Shown here piece after piece: positions 50,374 through 60,140 of a stretch of 64,000 nt of DNA. Source of the stretch: Flavobacterium sp. Root901. GTDB lineage: Bacteria > Bacteroidota > Bacteroidia > Flavobacteriales > Flavobacteriaceae. The translations under genes and the position numbers were made by a program. The notes under the pieces were generated by a model. That model ran no database searches. It was not told the DNA's origin and saw only the letters and a program-made list of their open reading frames with translations. Numbering within the stretch: position 1 is the stretch's first letter; every line of letters starts with the position of its first letter. The stretch is taken from positions 1,019,071 through 1,083,070 of the forward strand of contig NZ_LMJB01000005.1 in NCBI RefSeq assembly GCF_001429765.1, written 5' to 3'.

Positions 50374-52125
50374 CTAAACGATTTGTTTTTCTAATGCTGA
50401 AATAATCAAAACCGCTTTATCATAATCCTGCTGAATCGAAGCACTTGATGCCGGAGCATAACGCGCAAATTCGCAGTTTTCAGTCAAATTAAGGAAATCC
50501 TGAACCGTTTCCGGATTTGTGTTTCTCGATAAAAGCAGTTCACGAATATTGTCTTTACTCATTTCTGAGGTTTCAATATGCAGTTTTGCTTTTAAGAAAT
50601 TATGCATTGCCTTTTCTAATGCAATATAAAATGCTTCTTTATTATTAAGTTGTTTTTTAGCCTGCGATAAATATTTCTTCGCAAGTTTATTGTTCATTCT
50701 GATTCGGTTTCCTGTAATATCGCTGTCAATTGCTTCTTTTTTCTTCTTAGCCAAAATAATTATCGGAATAATGGCAAAAGGGAAAAACAATAATATATAA
50801 TACAGATCTGAACCATAGAAATCATCTTTAGCAATGCTGACTAAAGTTGTTTTTGGTTTAATATATTTGAATTGTTCTGTTTTCGTAATTACGTTTTTAG
50901 ATGCATTTGAAGGATTCGCTTCTGCTAAAGTTGGTCCGTCTAATACATCAACCATAATTTCAGGAGAAGTTATGGTTTTGTACGATCCTGTACTCAAATC
51001 AAAATACGAAAAGGTCATTGGCTTAATTGCGTATTTTCCTTTGTATTGTGGAATAATAGTGTATTTGTCTGTAATTTTTCCAGACATTCCGGACAATGAA
51101 GTGGTTACTTTTTCGTCATGAACCGGATCATACATTTCTAATGCATTTGGCACAACAGGTTTTGGCAGTGTAAACAATTTCATGTTTCCTGTTCCCGAGG
51201 CGCTTACCAGCAAGTCCAGCCCTTCACCACTTTTTAATGTTGTTCTCGATGGTGTAACCCTAAAACTAAAATTACCAACTGCACCTGTAAAACCTTCTGG
51301 TTTTCCAGTTTCAGGAAGAGGTCTTACGCTTATCGTTCTCGCACCTGTAGTTACTACTTTATTATCTTCGGCAATAATCATCTGACCAAACATATCGCGG
51401 CGATTAGTTGGCAATTGTACGCCAATATCTAATGAAAGCGGTTCAATAGTTAATCTCCCTGATTTTTGAGGATATAAAATAGTTTTCTTTAATACTACAT
51501 AATGACATCTTTGACCCTGGTAACTTCCTTCTTCCATTGTCAATTGTTTGATATCAATGTTTTGATTCCAAAAATCGTTGTATTTAGGTTTTGCAAGTTC
51601 CCGGAATCCGGTAACTCCTATTTCATTAAAATATAGTTTATAAACAACCGTAATAGGTTCGTTTAAGTAAGGTGTAGTTTTAGAAACCTCTGCAACTAAT
51701 TTTAATAATTCAGTTCCTGAGCCTCCCTGCTGCCTGTAATCGTTAGGATCTCTTTCTTGTGCAACAGCATTCGTAACAGTTACTTTTATGGGAGACGTTT
51801 TGTAAATCTGTCCATTATATTCTATAGCAGCCTGTTTAATAATTACAGTTCCTTTTCTCTCAGGCTGTAAAATATAGGAATATATTTTTTGAAAAGAGCT
51901 TCGTCCGTTTACCCAGGACTGGCTGATTTGCTGGCTTGGTCCGGCAACAAGTTTAAAACCTTCAAATGCCGGCTGGTCAAAATTATCTCCGTCAACATTC
52001 ATGATGAAATCGATACGCAGTCTTTCGTTAAGTCCAAGCGTGTTTTTACTTACTCTGGCTTCAAACTGAACCTGAGCCATAAGTCCTTGAAAAGTGAATA
52101 GTAATAAAATTAAATATCTTTTCAT
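50374..52125 (-). CDS. batD: BatD family protein
   Basis: 583 residues. Signal peptide, then a large periplasmic beta-rich oxygen-tolerance (BatD) domain (about 20-400, with repeated Ig-like strands such as FEARVSKNTLGLNERLRIDF), one transmembrane helix (about 440-462, YYILLFFPFAIIPIIILAKKKK), and a cytosolic helical C-terminal tail. A single-span scaffold probably partnering the vWA proteins. Located between batC and batE. Confidence 0.9.
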   Translation of the reverse strand: MKRYLILLLFTFQGLMAQVQFEARVSKNTLGLNERLRIDFIMNVDGDNFDQPAFEGFKLVAGPSQQISQSWVNGRSSFQKIYSYILQPERKGTVIIKQAAIEYNGQIYKTSPIKVTVTNAVAQERDPNDYRQQGGSGTELLKLVAEVSKTTPYLNEPITVVYKLYFNEIGVTGFRELAKPKYNDFWNQNIDIKQLTMEEGSYQGQRCHYVVLKKTILYPQKSGRLTIEPLSLDIGVQLPTNRRDMFGQMIIAEDNKVVTTGARTISVRPLPETGKPEGFTGAVGNFSFRVTPSRTTLKSGEGLDLLVSASGTGNMKLFTLPKPVVPNALEMYDPVHDEKVTTSLSGMSGKITDKYTIIPQYKGKYAIKPMTFSYFDLSTGSYKTITSPEIMVDVLDGPTLAEANPSNASKNVITKTEQFKYIKPKTTLVSIAKDDFYGSDLYYILLFFPFAIIPIIILAKKKKEAIDSDITGNRIRMNNKLAKKYLSQAKKQLNNKEAFYIALEKAMHNFLKAKLHIETSEMSKDNIRELLLSRNTNPETVQDFLNLTENCEFARYAPASSASIQQDYDKAVLIISALEKQIV

Positions 52126-52240
52126 TAATGTTTGTCAGTTTTTGTTAACTGTTTAATTGTTAATTTGTTTAATCGTTTTTTTTATTGTTTTATTGTTTGA
52201 TCGAATTAACAGTTAAACGAATACACGATTAACCAAAAAA

Positions 52241-53017
52241 CTACCAGTCTTTCTCTGGTTTTTTAGGATTTGATTTTACTTTTTGGGCGTTTACTTTATC
52301 TTGAATTTTCTTTTCCTCATTGTTTACTGCATCCAGTAAATTCTGGACACGTTCTTTTGAAATTCCGCCAGGCATAGGTTTTGGCTCTCCCTTATTGTCA
52401 GACTTATCGTCTTTCTTCGGGTCGTTTTTACCATCCTTTTTGTCTTTGTCTTTATCGCCCTTGTCGTCTTTTTTATCTTTGTCCTTGTCCTTATCTTTAT
52501 TTTTGTCTTTGTCCTTGTCTTTATTTTTATCCTTGTCTTTGTCTTTGTCCTTATCCTTATTCTTGTCTTTATTTTTATCGTTTTTCGGAGGATTTTCCTT
52601 TAGCTTTTGTTTGGCATACGCGTAATTATAACGCGTTTCATCATCCGTCGGGTCATTGCGCAAAGCTTCTTTGTAGGCCTCAACTGCCTTTGTATAATCT
52701 TTCTCTTTCATAAAGACATTTCCGAGATTATGATATGCTTTATGCTTTTCAGTTCTTGTTTTAGCAATTTTTATCGCATTTGCGTAAGCATATTTTGCCT
52801 CAGAAGCCTGATCTTGTCTGTAAATAGAGTTCCCTAAGTTATAAGCACCAGCCGCACGTTTAGAAAATTTTGATGCCGAAATCCTGTAATTTGCTTCTGC
52901 ATCACTAAATTTATTCTGCTTATATTCTTCATTGGCATCAGGCAATGTCTTGTCTTTTTCCTGTGCAGAAACTGCAAAAGGAAGCGTTAGTAAAATATAA
53001 AGAAGTAAATTTTTCAT
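52241..53017 (-). CDS. batC: BatC: TPR protein with long Lys/Asp repeat tail
   Basis: 258 residues. Signal peptide (MKNLLLYILLTLPFAVSAQ), three TPR-like helical repeats (about 28-140; DAEANYRISASKFSKRAAGAYNLG, AYHNLGNVFMKEKDYTKAVEAYKEALR), then an almost pure KDKD/KNKD low-complexity stretch of about 70 residues (about 145-215), and a short C-terminal helical part. The charged run varies in length and is probably prone to replication slippage. Downstream of batB. Confidence 0.88.
   Translation of the reverse strand: MKNLLLYILLTLPFAVSAQEKDKTLPDANEEYKQNKFSDAEANYRISASKFSKRAAGAYNLGNSIYRQDQASEAKYAYANAIKIAKTRTEKHKAYHNLGNVFMKEKDYTKAVEAYKEALRNDPTDDETRYNYAYAKQKLKENPPKNDKNKDKNKDKDKDKDKDKNKDKDKDKNKDKDKDKDKKDDKGDKDKDKKDGKNDPKKDDKSDNKGEPKPMPGGISKERVQNLLDAVNNEEKKIQDKVNAQKVKSNPKKPEKDW
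52400..52583. repeat. Low-complexity GTCTTT/ATCTTT tandem region within batC
   Basis: On the plus strand the region is a chain of hexamer-like words GTCTTT, GTCCTT, ATCTTT, TTTATC, which encode the Lys/Asp repeats of BatC on the other strand. Both strands lack stops in three frames over much of the region, which produces spurious ORFs there. Confidence 0.85.
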
Positions 53018-53059
53018 TCTGATTTTTTATGTTTTTTGTTCCGAATCTGAGCGGAATCT

Positions 53060-54094
53060 TTATTTCTTTTCGTTGAATAAATTCAACTCTTTTATCCAGT
53101 TTGTTTTTCTTTCCAAAAGGAAAATATCTACAAATAACAGCAGGAACCCAAAACCAATGAACCACTGAAACTGCGATTGAAAATCGGCCATTTGTGTCGA
53201 TTCAAATTCGGTTTTCTGAATATTGTTCAAAGCATTTTTGATATATTCCAAAACTTCTTTGGTATTTCCTCCATAAACATATCCGCCTTTTGTGGCTTTT
53301 GCAATCGTTCTTAAACCTTCCTGATTTAGTTTTGTAATAACAGTCTGCCCGTTTTGATCTTTTTGATAATTTTTAACGATGCCGTTTTCTCTTAACGGAA
53401 TTGTTCCTCCTCTTTCTGTTCCAACACCAATTGTAATAATCTTCATTCCAAGTTTATTGGCTTCTTCCGCAGCTGCAGAAGCGCCTTCGGAATGATCTTC
53501 ACCATCAGAAATTAAAATCAGAAGTTTACTCGTTTTGCTTTTTTCATCAAAATAAGTCGATGATAACCGAATCGCTTCATCAAGAGAAGTTCCCTGAGAT
53601 GAAACCATATCCGGGCTCATACTTTGCAGGAACATTTTTGCCACACTGTAATCAGATGTTATGGGTAAAACCGGAAAGGCACTTCCTGCGTAAGCTACAA
53701 TTCCAATTCTGTCGCTTCCTAATGAGTTGATAATCTGCGAGACTAACTGTTTGCTTTTCTCTAAACGACTTGGCGCAACATCTTCGGCAAGCATACTTTT
53801 AGAAACGTCTACCGCAAAAACAATATCAATACCTTCACGTTTTACAGTTTCCATTTTTGTTCCAATTTTCGGATTTACCAAACCGATAATCAAACACGCC
53901 AATGCCAAAAGCAAAATCGATAATTTTAAAACCGGTTTAAAAACAGATCGTTCCGGACTTAGTTTTTTCACCATTTCCAAATCACCAAATTCGCGTTGTT
54001 TTTTTCTTTTCCAATACATATTGAAAAGGAAAATACACACCACAATTGGGAGTAAGAGTAAGAGATATAAATATTTTTTTTCGTCTAATTCCAT
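53060..54094 (-). CDS. batB: BatB: membrane vWA protein
   Basis: 344 residues: two N-terminal transmembrane helices (about 7-25 and 55-75), a vWA domain (about 88-280) with an intact MIDAS motif AVDVSKSM, and a C-terminal helix (FQWFIGFGFLLLFVDIFLLE). With BatA it forms the vWA pair of the operon, exposed to the periplasm. Length and motif order match BatB. Confidence 0.92.
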   Translation of the reverse strand: MELDEKKYLYLLLLLPIVVCIFLFNMYWKRKKQREFGDLEMVKKLSPERSVFKPVLKLSILLLALACLIIGLVNPKIGTKMETVKREGIDIVFAVDVSKSMLAEDVAPSRLEKSKQLVSQIINSLGSDRIGIVAYAGSAFPVLPITSDYSVAKMFLQSMSPDMVSSQGTSLDEAIRLSSTYFDEKSKTSKLLILISDGEDHSEGASAAAEEANKLGMKIITIGVGTERGGTIPLRENGIVKNYQKDQNGQTVITKLNQEGLRTIAKATKGGYVYGGNTKEVLEYIKNALNNIQKTEFESTQMADFQSQFQWFIGFGFLLLFVDIFLLERKTNWIKELNLFNEKK

Positions 54095-54180
54095 AAAATT
54101 TTAAATTCCAATATTTAAATTCCAAATTCCAACTTTTGTAATTTGGAATTTTTGAATTTGGGATTTTTTGATTTTTAAAA

Positions 54181-55185
54181 TCAAATAAAGCTTCTGTAAA
54201 CTGTATTTCGTAAACCAACTTCTAACAATAATAAAAATGCTGCGAGTAAAACAAAAACCCTGTATTTTTCATCATAATCATAGAATTTCAATTCCTGGAT
54301 TTCAGTTGTTTCTAATTTGTTAATCGAGTTATATATTTGAGCCAGTCTATCGTTGCTTGTTGCTCTAAAATACGTTCCATCGGTTTTGCGTGCTATGCTT
54401 TTCATTAGCTGTTCATCAATTTCAACTTTCTGCATTTTGAATAAAAAGCCTCCGTTTGGTGCATAAGCATAAGGCGATTCTGCCATTCCGTTTGTTCCAA
54501 GACCAATGGTATATACTTTTATTCCATATTGTTTTGCGATATCTGCAGCTGTTTCCGGTTCAATAAATCCGGCATTATTTACACCATCTGTCAATAAAAT
54601 GATTACACGGCTTTTTGCTTTACTGTCTTTAAGACGATTTACAGCTGTTGCCAGTCCCATTCCAATTCCGGTTCCATCCTGAAGGACTGTATCATATCGA
54701 ATTCCTTTTATGGCTTCCAGAATGATAGGTTTGTCACTTGTAACGGGTGTTTTGGTATAGGCTTCAGAAGCGTATAAAACCAATCCGATCCTGTCATTTG
54801 GTCTTTCTTCAACGAAATCTGCAGCTACTCTTTTTAAAGCTTCCATACGGTTTGGCTTTAAGTCTTTGGCAAGCATACTTCCGGAAACGTCAATTGCCAT
54901 TACAATGTCTATTCCTTTTGTTGTTTTAGTCTGATTGCTGATGTCTACCGTTCTTGGTCTTGCCAGAGCAATAATTAAAGAACTTAAAGCAATAATCCTG
55001 AAAACGTATAAACAAGGTTTTAATTTGGTCAATAAGGACTGACTGTTTTTAAAACCTGCTGTTGAACTCATTTTTAATGTCGCCGACTGCTGATTTCTTT
55101 TCCAAAAATACCATGCAATAGCGATTGGAATTAAAAGAAACAACCAAAAGAATTCCGGATTTAAAAAAGTGATCTGATTATTCAT
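54181..55185 (-). CDS. batA: BatA: membrane vWA protein
   Basis: 334 residues: N-terminal helices (about 9-26 and 55-73), a vWA domain (about 88-270) with intact MIDAS AIDVSGSM, and a C-terminal helix (YRVFVLLAAFLLLLEVGL). It is close in sequence to BatB, so the two are ancient duplicates. Its start codon shares one base with the stop of the upstream BatD-like gene. Confidence 0.92.
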   Translation of the reverse strand: MNNQITFLNPEFFWLFLLIPIAIAWYFWKRNQQSATLKMSSTAGFKNSQSLLTKLKPCLYVFRIIALSSLIIALARPRTVDISNQTKTTKGIDIVMAIDVSGSMLAKDLKPNRMEALKRVAADFVEERPNDRIGLVLYASEAYTKTPVTSDKPIILEAIKGIRYDTVLQDGTGIGMGLATAVNRLKDSKAKSRVIILLTDGVNNAGFIEPETAADIAKQYGIKVYTIGLGTNGMAESPYAYAPNGGFLFKMQKVEIDEQLMKSIARKTDGTYFRATSNDRLAQIYNSINKLETTEIQELKFYDYDEKYRVFVLLAAFLLLLEVGLRNTVYRSFI

Positions 55186-56819
55186 TAGTTACTTGCTTTT
55201 TTAAGTTCAACAGAATTTAAAATTCGGGTTGTAATGTCGTTCGCATAAGTGTCACCTTCCTCATGGAAAATGATGATTTGCTGTAATCCCTGATCTTGTT
55301 TGAAAAGAAGGATTTCATAATAACCTTTTAAACTCGTTTTAGATGCCGGATTTAAAACTGTCATTGTTCCATACCCTTTTATTCCCTGAATGCCCTGATT
55401 TGTCTGAAAATCTTCTTGTTTTACAATAATATTCTGCCCGCCCTGAAGTTCGATAACTTTTAAACTTCCTTCTAATGCTTTTGATAAATCAATATCAGTC
55501 GGAGTTTTGAATTTTGTTGTTGAAACGGCTACGTAAAAATTATCGATCATACTTCCGTATACAAAAAGCTGCATTTCCTTAATTAGCGCCATTGTTTCTT
55601 TTGGAAGCGTTTTTAATGCGTCCATACGTTTTAAAACTTTTGGAGTTTCAATAATAACGCCCGGATTTCCGTATTCACTTTTTACCCATTCTCCTTCTAA
55701 TAATTCTTTAGACGGATGACCGATAACATTATCTTTTACATAAGTAAAACCTTTTGTTACGATGAAAAAAGCAGTCGTCGCTATTAATAAAAATGCTACA
55801 GAACCTACTGCAATTGCAATACGCTTATTTCTTTGTTTTTTTAACTGAAGCTCAATTTGTTTTTGTCTTTGTGCTTCATTTAATAACTGATCTTCTTCTT
55901 CAGTAGAGACTTCCGTCGGAATGGCTTTGTCAAGGGTTAAAATTACTCTCTGGATTTTATTTCTGTCTTCTGTGATTTCAAAATCCAAAGGTTTTGATTT
56001 CGCAAATTTCACTAAATCGGCCTGACGTAAAACGCGTTCCAGATTTTCAACCGTTTCCGGGGTTAAAGTCATTTTCTTTTTAGTAGAAGCAGTTCTGATT
56101 GCCTGAATTAATTCAGAAGTTGTACTTTCCATCGCCGGAATATGAATTGCTTCTTCAATATAGTTACGGGCAATATCCGTCAGCTCACTATAATATTCCT
56201 TGATTTCGCCTTTTTGAACAAGCTCTTTTGATTCCAGGTTATTTAATAAACTTGTTGCTTTTTCTATAGGTGTTTTATAAACTTCCTGCTCAATTTTTTT
56301 CTTTTGATTTTTTTTGACAAACCAATAAATTCCAACACCAATTGCTAAAATAACAACCACTGCCAAAACATATTTCCACCAGTCGCCAATTGAATTGTCG
56401 GCAGCTGTAATATCTTTAATGTCATACATTTTTTGCTGTAAAGTGTCTACTTTTACATTTGCCACTTCAACACGGATGGAATCTGATAAAAATGGTTTTT
56501 TATCAATTAAAATTTTAATGGACGGAATCGTATATTTTCCTGAATCAAATTGAGTTAAACCATATTTTTTAATCAATTCATAAGTGTCATTTTTTTTTAC
56601 CGTATCAATTGGGTAAGACTGAATGACTTCTAAAGGACCAATAGTTTTCAGTTTTGGAAATTCGACTTTCTGTGTTGACGTCACAATAGTTTTCAGCGTA
56701 AGCTTAAACTCAGCACCAATTTTATTTTTTGTGGTGTCAATACTTGTTTCAATCTGTTTGCTCTGCGCAAAAACAGCTGAAGAAAGTAAAAATAAAAATA
56801 TGTAAAACTTTAATTTCAT
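55185..56819 (-). CDS. BatD-like membrane protein of the MoxR/Bat operon
   Basis: 544 residues. Signal peptide, a periplasmic beta-rich part (about 20-130) that resembles the first strands of BatD (ETSIDTTKNKIGAEFKLTLKTIV), a transmembrane helix (about 145-165), a cytosolic helical region (about 175-300), a second helix (about 335-358), and a C-terminal domain of about 180 residues with GEWVKSEYG and KTLPKETMALIKEMQ. The operon therefore contains two BatD-related scaffolds. It lies between DUF58 and batA; other names for the position exist but I do not assign one. Confidence 0.83.
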   Translation of the reverse strand: MKLKFYIFLFLLSSAVFAQSKQIETSIDTTKNKIGAEFKLTLKTIVTSTQKVEFPKLKTIGPLEVIQSYPIDTVKKNDTYELIKKYGLTQFDSGKYTIPSIKILIDKKPFLSDSIRVEVANVKVDTLQQKMYDIKDITAADNSIGDWWKYVLAVVVILAIGVGIYWFVKKNQKKKIEQEVYKTPIEKATSLLNNLESKELVQKGEIKEYYSELTDIARNYIEEAIHIPAMESTTSELIQAIRTASTKKKMTLTPETVENLERVLRQADLVKFAKSKPLDFEITEDRNKIQRVILTLDKAIPTEVSTEEEDQLLNEAQRQKQIELQLKKQRNKRIAIAVGSVAFLLIATTAFFIVTKGFTYVKDNVIGHPSKELLEGEWVKSEYGNPGVIIETPKVLKRMDALKTLPKETMALIKEMQLFVYGSMIDNFYVAVSTTKFKTPTDIDLSKALEGSLKVIELQGGQNIIVKQEDFQTNQGIQGIKGYGTMTVLNPASKTSLKGYYEILLFKQDQGLQQIIIFHEEGDTYANDITTRILNSVELKKASN

Positions 56820-56959
56820 TTGATTTGTGATTTCAGATTTTAGTCTAAAATAAATGCTTTAAAATGCAACACGAATGACACAGATTAAGCGGATTTTTAT
56901 TTGAAAAATTTAGGCAGAAAAATAAATCTAAGATCTAAAAACTGCATTCTAAATTTTTA

Positions 56960-57823
56960 TCATCTTGATTTGAAATAACCTAATAGTTTAGTAACGTAAT
57001 TTTCGTCGACCCTTGTATTTACAATACCTGCACCAGATTTACGAAATGAATCTTTGAAATAGTTTACTCTTTCCTGATAATGTTTTTCGTAATTCATTCG
57101 CACTTCTTTTGAACCCGTGTTGACTAACTGTGTTTTTCCGGTTTCTGCATCCAGCATGGTTACCATTCCTAAATTTGGAATTTTTTCCTCGCGAATGTCA
57201 TATACGCGAACACCTGTAAGGTCATGCTTTTTTGAAGCAATTTTTAAGGTTTGTTCATAATCTTCAGACATAAAATCTGAAATCATAAAAACGATGGCTT
57301 TCTTTTTTTGAGTTCCCGATAAGAATTTTAAAGCCTGCGCCACATCTGTTTTATGACTTTTTGGCTCAAATTCGATCAGTTCACGAATGATTCTTAAAAC
57401 ATGTGATCTTCCTTTCTTAGGCGGAATGTATAATTCAACATTGTCAGAAAATAAGATTAGTCCAATCTTATCATTATTTTGTGTAGCCGAAAAAGCCATC
57501 GTTGCCGCAATTTCGGTTACGATGTCTTTTTTAAACTGACTTTTTGAACCAAAACCTTCAGAACCCGAAATATCAACCATTAAAACCATGGTTAATTCAC
57601 GTTCTTCTTCAAAAACTTTTACGTGGGCTTCGTTGTAGCGTGCGGTTACATTCCAATCGATATTACGAATATCATCGCCATATTGGTATTGACGAACCTC
57701 GCTGAAAGTCATCCCGCGTCCTTTAAATGAAGAATGGTATTCACCCGAAAAGATATGATTGCTCAGTCTTTTGGTTTTGATTTCTATTTTCCGTACTTTT
57801 TTTAAAAGCTCTTTTGTATCCAT
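56960..57823 (-). CDS. DUF58 domain protein (vWA-like partner of MoxR)
   Basis: 287 residues, soluble. Conserved FSGEYHSSFKGRGMTFSEVRQYQYGDDIRNIDWNVTAR is the DUF58 signature; the MIDAS-like motif is VDISGSEGFG. In MoxR/DUF58 pairs this protein is thought to be the vWA-type substrate adaptor of the ATPase. It is 80 bases downstream of moxR and upstream of the BatD-like gene. Confidence 0.92.
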   Translation of the reverse strand: MDTKELLKKVRKIEIKTKRLSNHIFSGEYHSSFKGRGMTFSEVRQYQYGDDIRNIDWNVTARYNEAHVKVFEEERELTMVLMVDISGSEGFGSKSQFKKDIVTEIAATMAFSATQNNDKIGLILFSDNVELYIPPKKGRSHVLRIIRELIEFEPKSHKTDVAQALKFLSGTQKKKAIVFMISDFMSEDYEQTLKIASKKHDLTGVRVYDIREEKIPNLGMVTMLDAETGKTQLVNTGSKEVRMNYEKHYQERVNYFKDSFRKSGAGIVNTRVDENYVTKLLGYFKSR

Positions 57824-57852
57824 TCTATTTGTTTAAAGTTTAAAGTTTAAAA

Positions 57853-57883
57853 GTTTCAAGTTCGTTTTTCAACAACTTGAAAC
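57853..57883. repeat. Inverted repeat GTTTCAAGTT/AACTTGAAAC in moxR-DUF58 gap
   Basis: 10-bp arms at 57853-57862 and 57874-57883. The same words, extended, make the 18-bp repeat at 19001-19109. TTTAAAG words repeat around it. It may lower transcription into the Bat operon after moxR. Confidence 0.6.
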
Positions 57884-57903
57884 CTGAAACCTGAAACAAA
57901 TTT

Positions 57904-58908
57904 TTAAGGTACTTCAATCTCGTTTACGATTTTATTGATGATGTCTACAGAAGTAATGTTTTCGGCTTCAGCCTCATATGTTATCCCAACTCTGTGACGC
58001 AATACATCATGCACAACTGCACGAACATCTTCCGGAATTACATAACCGCGGCGTTTAATGAAAGCGTAACATTTAGCAGCATTGGCTAAGTTGATACTTC
58101 CACGCGGAGATGCCCCGAAACTGATAAGCGGTTTTAAGTCGGCAAGTTTGTATTTTTCCGGATAACGTGTAGCAAAGATGATATCTAAGATATATTTTTC
58201 GATTTTTTCATCCATGTAAACTTCACGAACAGCTTCCTGTGCTCGTAAAATCTGCTCTACAGAAACTACCGGATTTACTTTTTCAAAGCTTCCTTTTAGA
58301 TTCTGGCGGATTACAAAACGCTCTTCGTCAATTTTTGGATAATCAATAACTGTTTTCAACATGAAACGGTCAACCTGTGCCTCAGGAAGCTGGTATGTTC
58401 CTTCCTGCTCAACAGGGTTTTGTGTTGCCAATACTAAAAACGGACGATCTAATTTGAAGGTTGTATCGCCAATCGTAACTTGTTTTTCCTGCATTGCCTC
58501 TAAAAGTGCAGACTGAACTTTTGCAGGCGCACGGTTAATCTCATCGGCCAAAACGAAGTTAGCAAAAATCGGCCCTTTTTTTATAGAGAATTCGTTTGCT
58601 TTAATATTGTAAATCATGGTTCCGATAACATCGGCAGGAAGTAAATCCGGAGTAAACTGAATACGGCTGAAAGAACCCTGAACTGCCTGCGACAAAGTGT
58701 TGATCGCTAAAGTTTTTGCCAAACCCGGAACACCTTCAAGTAAAATATGTCCCTGCCCTAAAAGACCAATTAACAGACGTTCGACCATGTGTTTCTGGCC
58801 CACAATAACTTTGTTCATTTCCATTGTAAGAAGGTCTATAAAAGCACTTTCTCTCTCAATTTTTTCATTTATCGCTCTAATGTCTAAAGTCGTTGTATTT
58901 TCTTCCAT
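57904..58908 (-). CDS. MoxR family AAA+ ATPase
   Basis: 334 residues. AAA+ chaperone with Walker A GVPGLAKT (about 58-65), Walker B LADEINRAPAKVQSALLEAMQE, sensor 1 LATQNPVEQ and arginine-finger region SFGASPRG. The first gene of the Bat operon; MoxR proteins remodel or insert metals into vWA-containing partners. No clear promoter was seen in the 212-base gap before it. Confidence 0.95.
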   Translation of the reverse strand: MEENTTTLDIRAINEKIERESAFIDLLTMEMNKVIVGQKHMVERLLIGLLGQGHILLEGVPGLAKTLAINTLSQAVQGSFSRIQFTPDLLPADVIGTMIYNIKANEFSIKKGPIFANFVLADEINRAPAKVQSALLEAMQEKQVTIGDTTFKLDRPFLVLATQNPVEQEGTYQLPEAQVDRFMLKTVIDYPKIDEERFVIRQNLKGSFEKVNPVVSVEQILRAQEAVREVYMDEKIEKYILDIIFATRYPEKYKLADLKPLISFGASPRGSINLANAAKCYAFIKRRGYVIPEDVRAVVHDVLRHRVGITYEAEAENITSVDIINKIVNEIEVP

Positions 58909-59120
58909 ATAAATATTTTTAAAACCTTGATTTTAACGCCTAATTTTTGAGAGTGCAAATTGAATATTTTTTGAGAAGTAAGATGTTAAAGAATGGTTAA
59001 AACTTCGACCAATCACCTAATTTTAAGGACGAATTGTGAATCTATTTTTATATTTTTAAGAACTTTGGTGATTATGTTTTATAATAGCATATTTATTAGC
59101 AAAAATAACTCAATATAACC

Positions 59121-59993
59121 ATGAGCAAAACAGCATTATCGCCTATAATTTCGGGCACTATGAATTGGGGTGTCTGGGATAAAAACCTTTCGCCTAAAGA
59201 AATGGAAAACATGATACAGATTTGTATCGAAAACAAAATCACAACTTTTGATCACGCCGATATTTACGGAGATTATACCACCGAAGCCGATTTTGGTAAA
59301 GCCTTTAAAAACACTAAGATTTCGAGGGAAAAATTACAATTGATTACAAAATGCGGAATTCAGTTAGTGACAGAAAACCGCAGCAACAAAATTAAACATT
59401 ATGATTATTCTAAAGATTATATCATTTGGTCTGTTGAAGAATCTTTAAAGAAACTTAAAACAGACTATGTTGATGTTTTTTTACTGCACAGACCAAGTCC
59501 GCTAATGCAGGCTGATGAAATTGCAGAAGCAGTTGAAAAATTAAAATCGGAAGGAAAAATTATTGATTTCGGACTTTCTAATTTTACTAGTTCCCAAACC
59601 GAATTAATTCGTCAGAAAACAGAAATAAGCTATAATCAGGTACAATTTTCGGCCACACATTTTGAACCGATGGTTGACGGAAGTTTGGATTATATGCAGA
59701 CAAATGGAATCAGGCCATTATCATGGAATCCGCTTGGCACTGTTTTTAGAGAAGATACCAAGAAAACCCGTCGTTTGAAAAAACTATTCTCAACCTTGCT
59801 TGAAAAATATCATTTGGGCGCAGATACACTTTTATTGGCCTGGATTTTAAAACATCCGGCAAATGTTATTCCAATTGCAGGAACAGTTAACGTTGCCAGA
59901 ATCCAGTCTTTAGCCAAAGCAGTAGAACTTGAAATGGATAAAGAAGACTGGTTTGCGATCTGGACAGAAAGTATGGGAGACGATGTGGCTTAA
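59121..59993 (+). CDS. Aldo/keto reductase
   Basis: 290 residues, YdhF-like. NADPH-dependent oxidoreductase TIM barrel. Catalytic tetrad: Asp and Tyr in DHADIYGDY, Lys in ITKCGIQ, His in LLHRPSP. The substrate is not known. Single gene with an inverted repeat downstream. Confidence 0.93.
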   Translation: MSKTALSPIISGTMNWGVWDKNLSPKEMENMIQICIENKITTFDHADIYGDYTTEADFGKAFKNTKISREKLQLITKCGIQLVTENRSNKIKHYDYSKDYIIWSVEESLKKLKTDYVDVFLLHRPSPLMQADEIAEAVEKLKSEGKIIDFGLSNFTSSQTELIRQKTEISYNQVQFSATHFEPMVDGSLDYMQTNGIRPLSWNPLGTVFREDTKKTRRLKKLFSTLLEKYHLGADTLLLAWILKHPANVIPIAGTVNVARIQSLAKAVELEMDKEDWFAIWTESMGDDVA

Positions 59994-60060
59994 AATTTAG
60001 TTTTCAGTCGCAGTTTTTAGCTTTCACTTGAAAACGAAATTTTAAGTTTTAAAATATTCT

Positions 60061-60122
60061 GCCACAGATTAAAAGGATTAAAATGATTTTTTTAATCTGT
60101 GTGAATCTTTTTAATCTGTGGC
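60061..60122. repeat. Inverted repeat GCCACAGATTAAAA / TTTTAATCTGTGGC
   Basis: 14-bp perfect arms at 60061-60074 and 60109-60122; the centre repeats the words GATTAAA and TTTAATCTGTG a further time. Between two oxidoreductase genes. Confidence 0.75.
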
Positions 60123-60140
60123 AAAAAAAATAATTCAACA

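Noticed and set aside
52320..52713. Plus-strand open frames with Ser/Leu- or Cys/Leu-rich repeats opposite batC
   Set aside because: They are antisense shadows of the Lys/Asp repeat; composition is an artefact of the GTCTTT repeat and no conserved domain is present.
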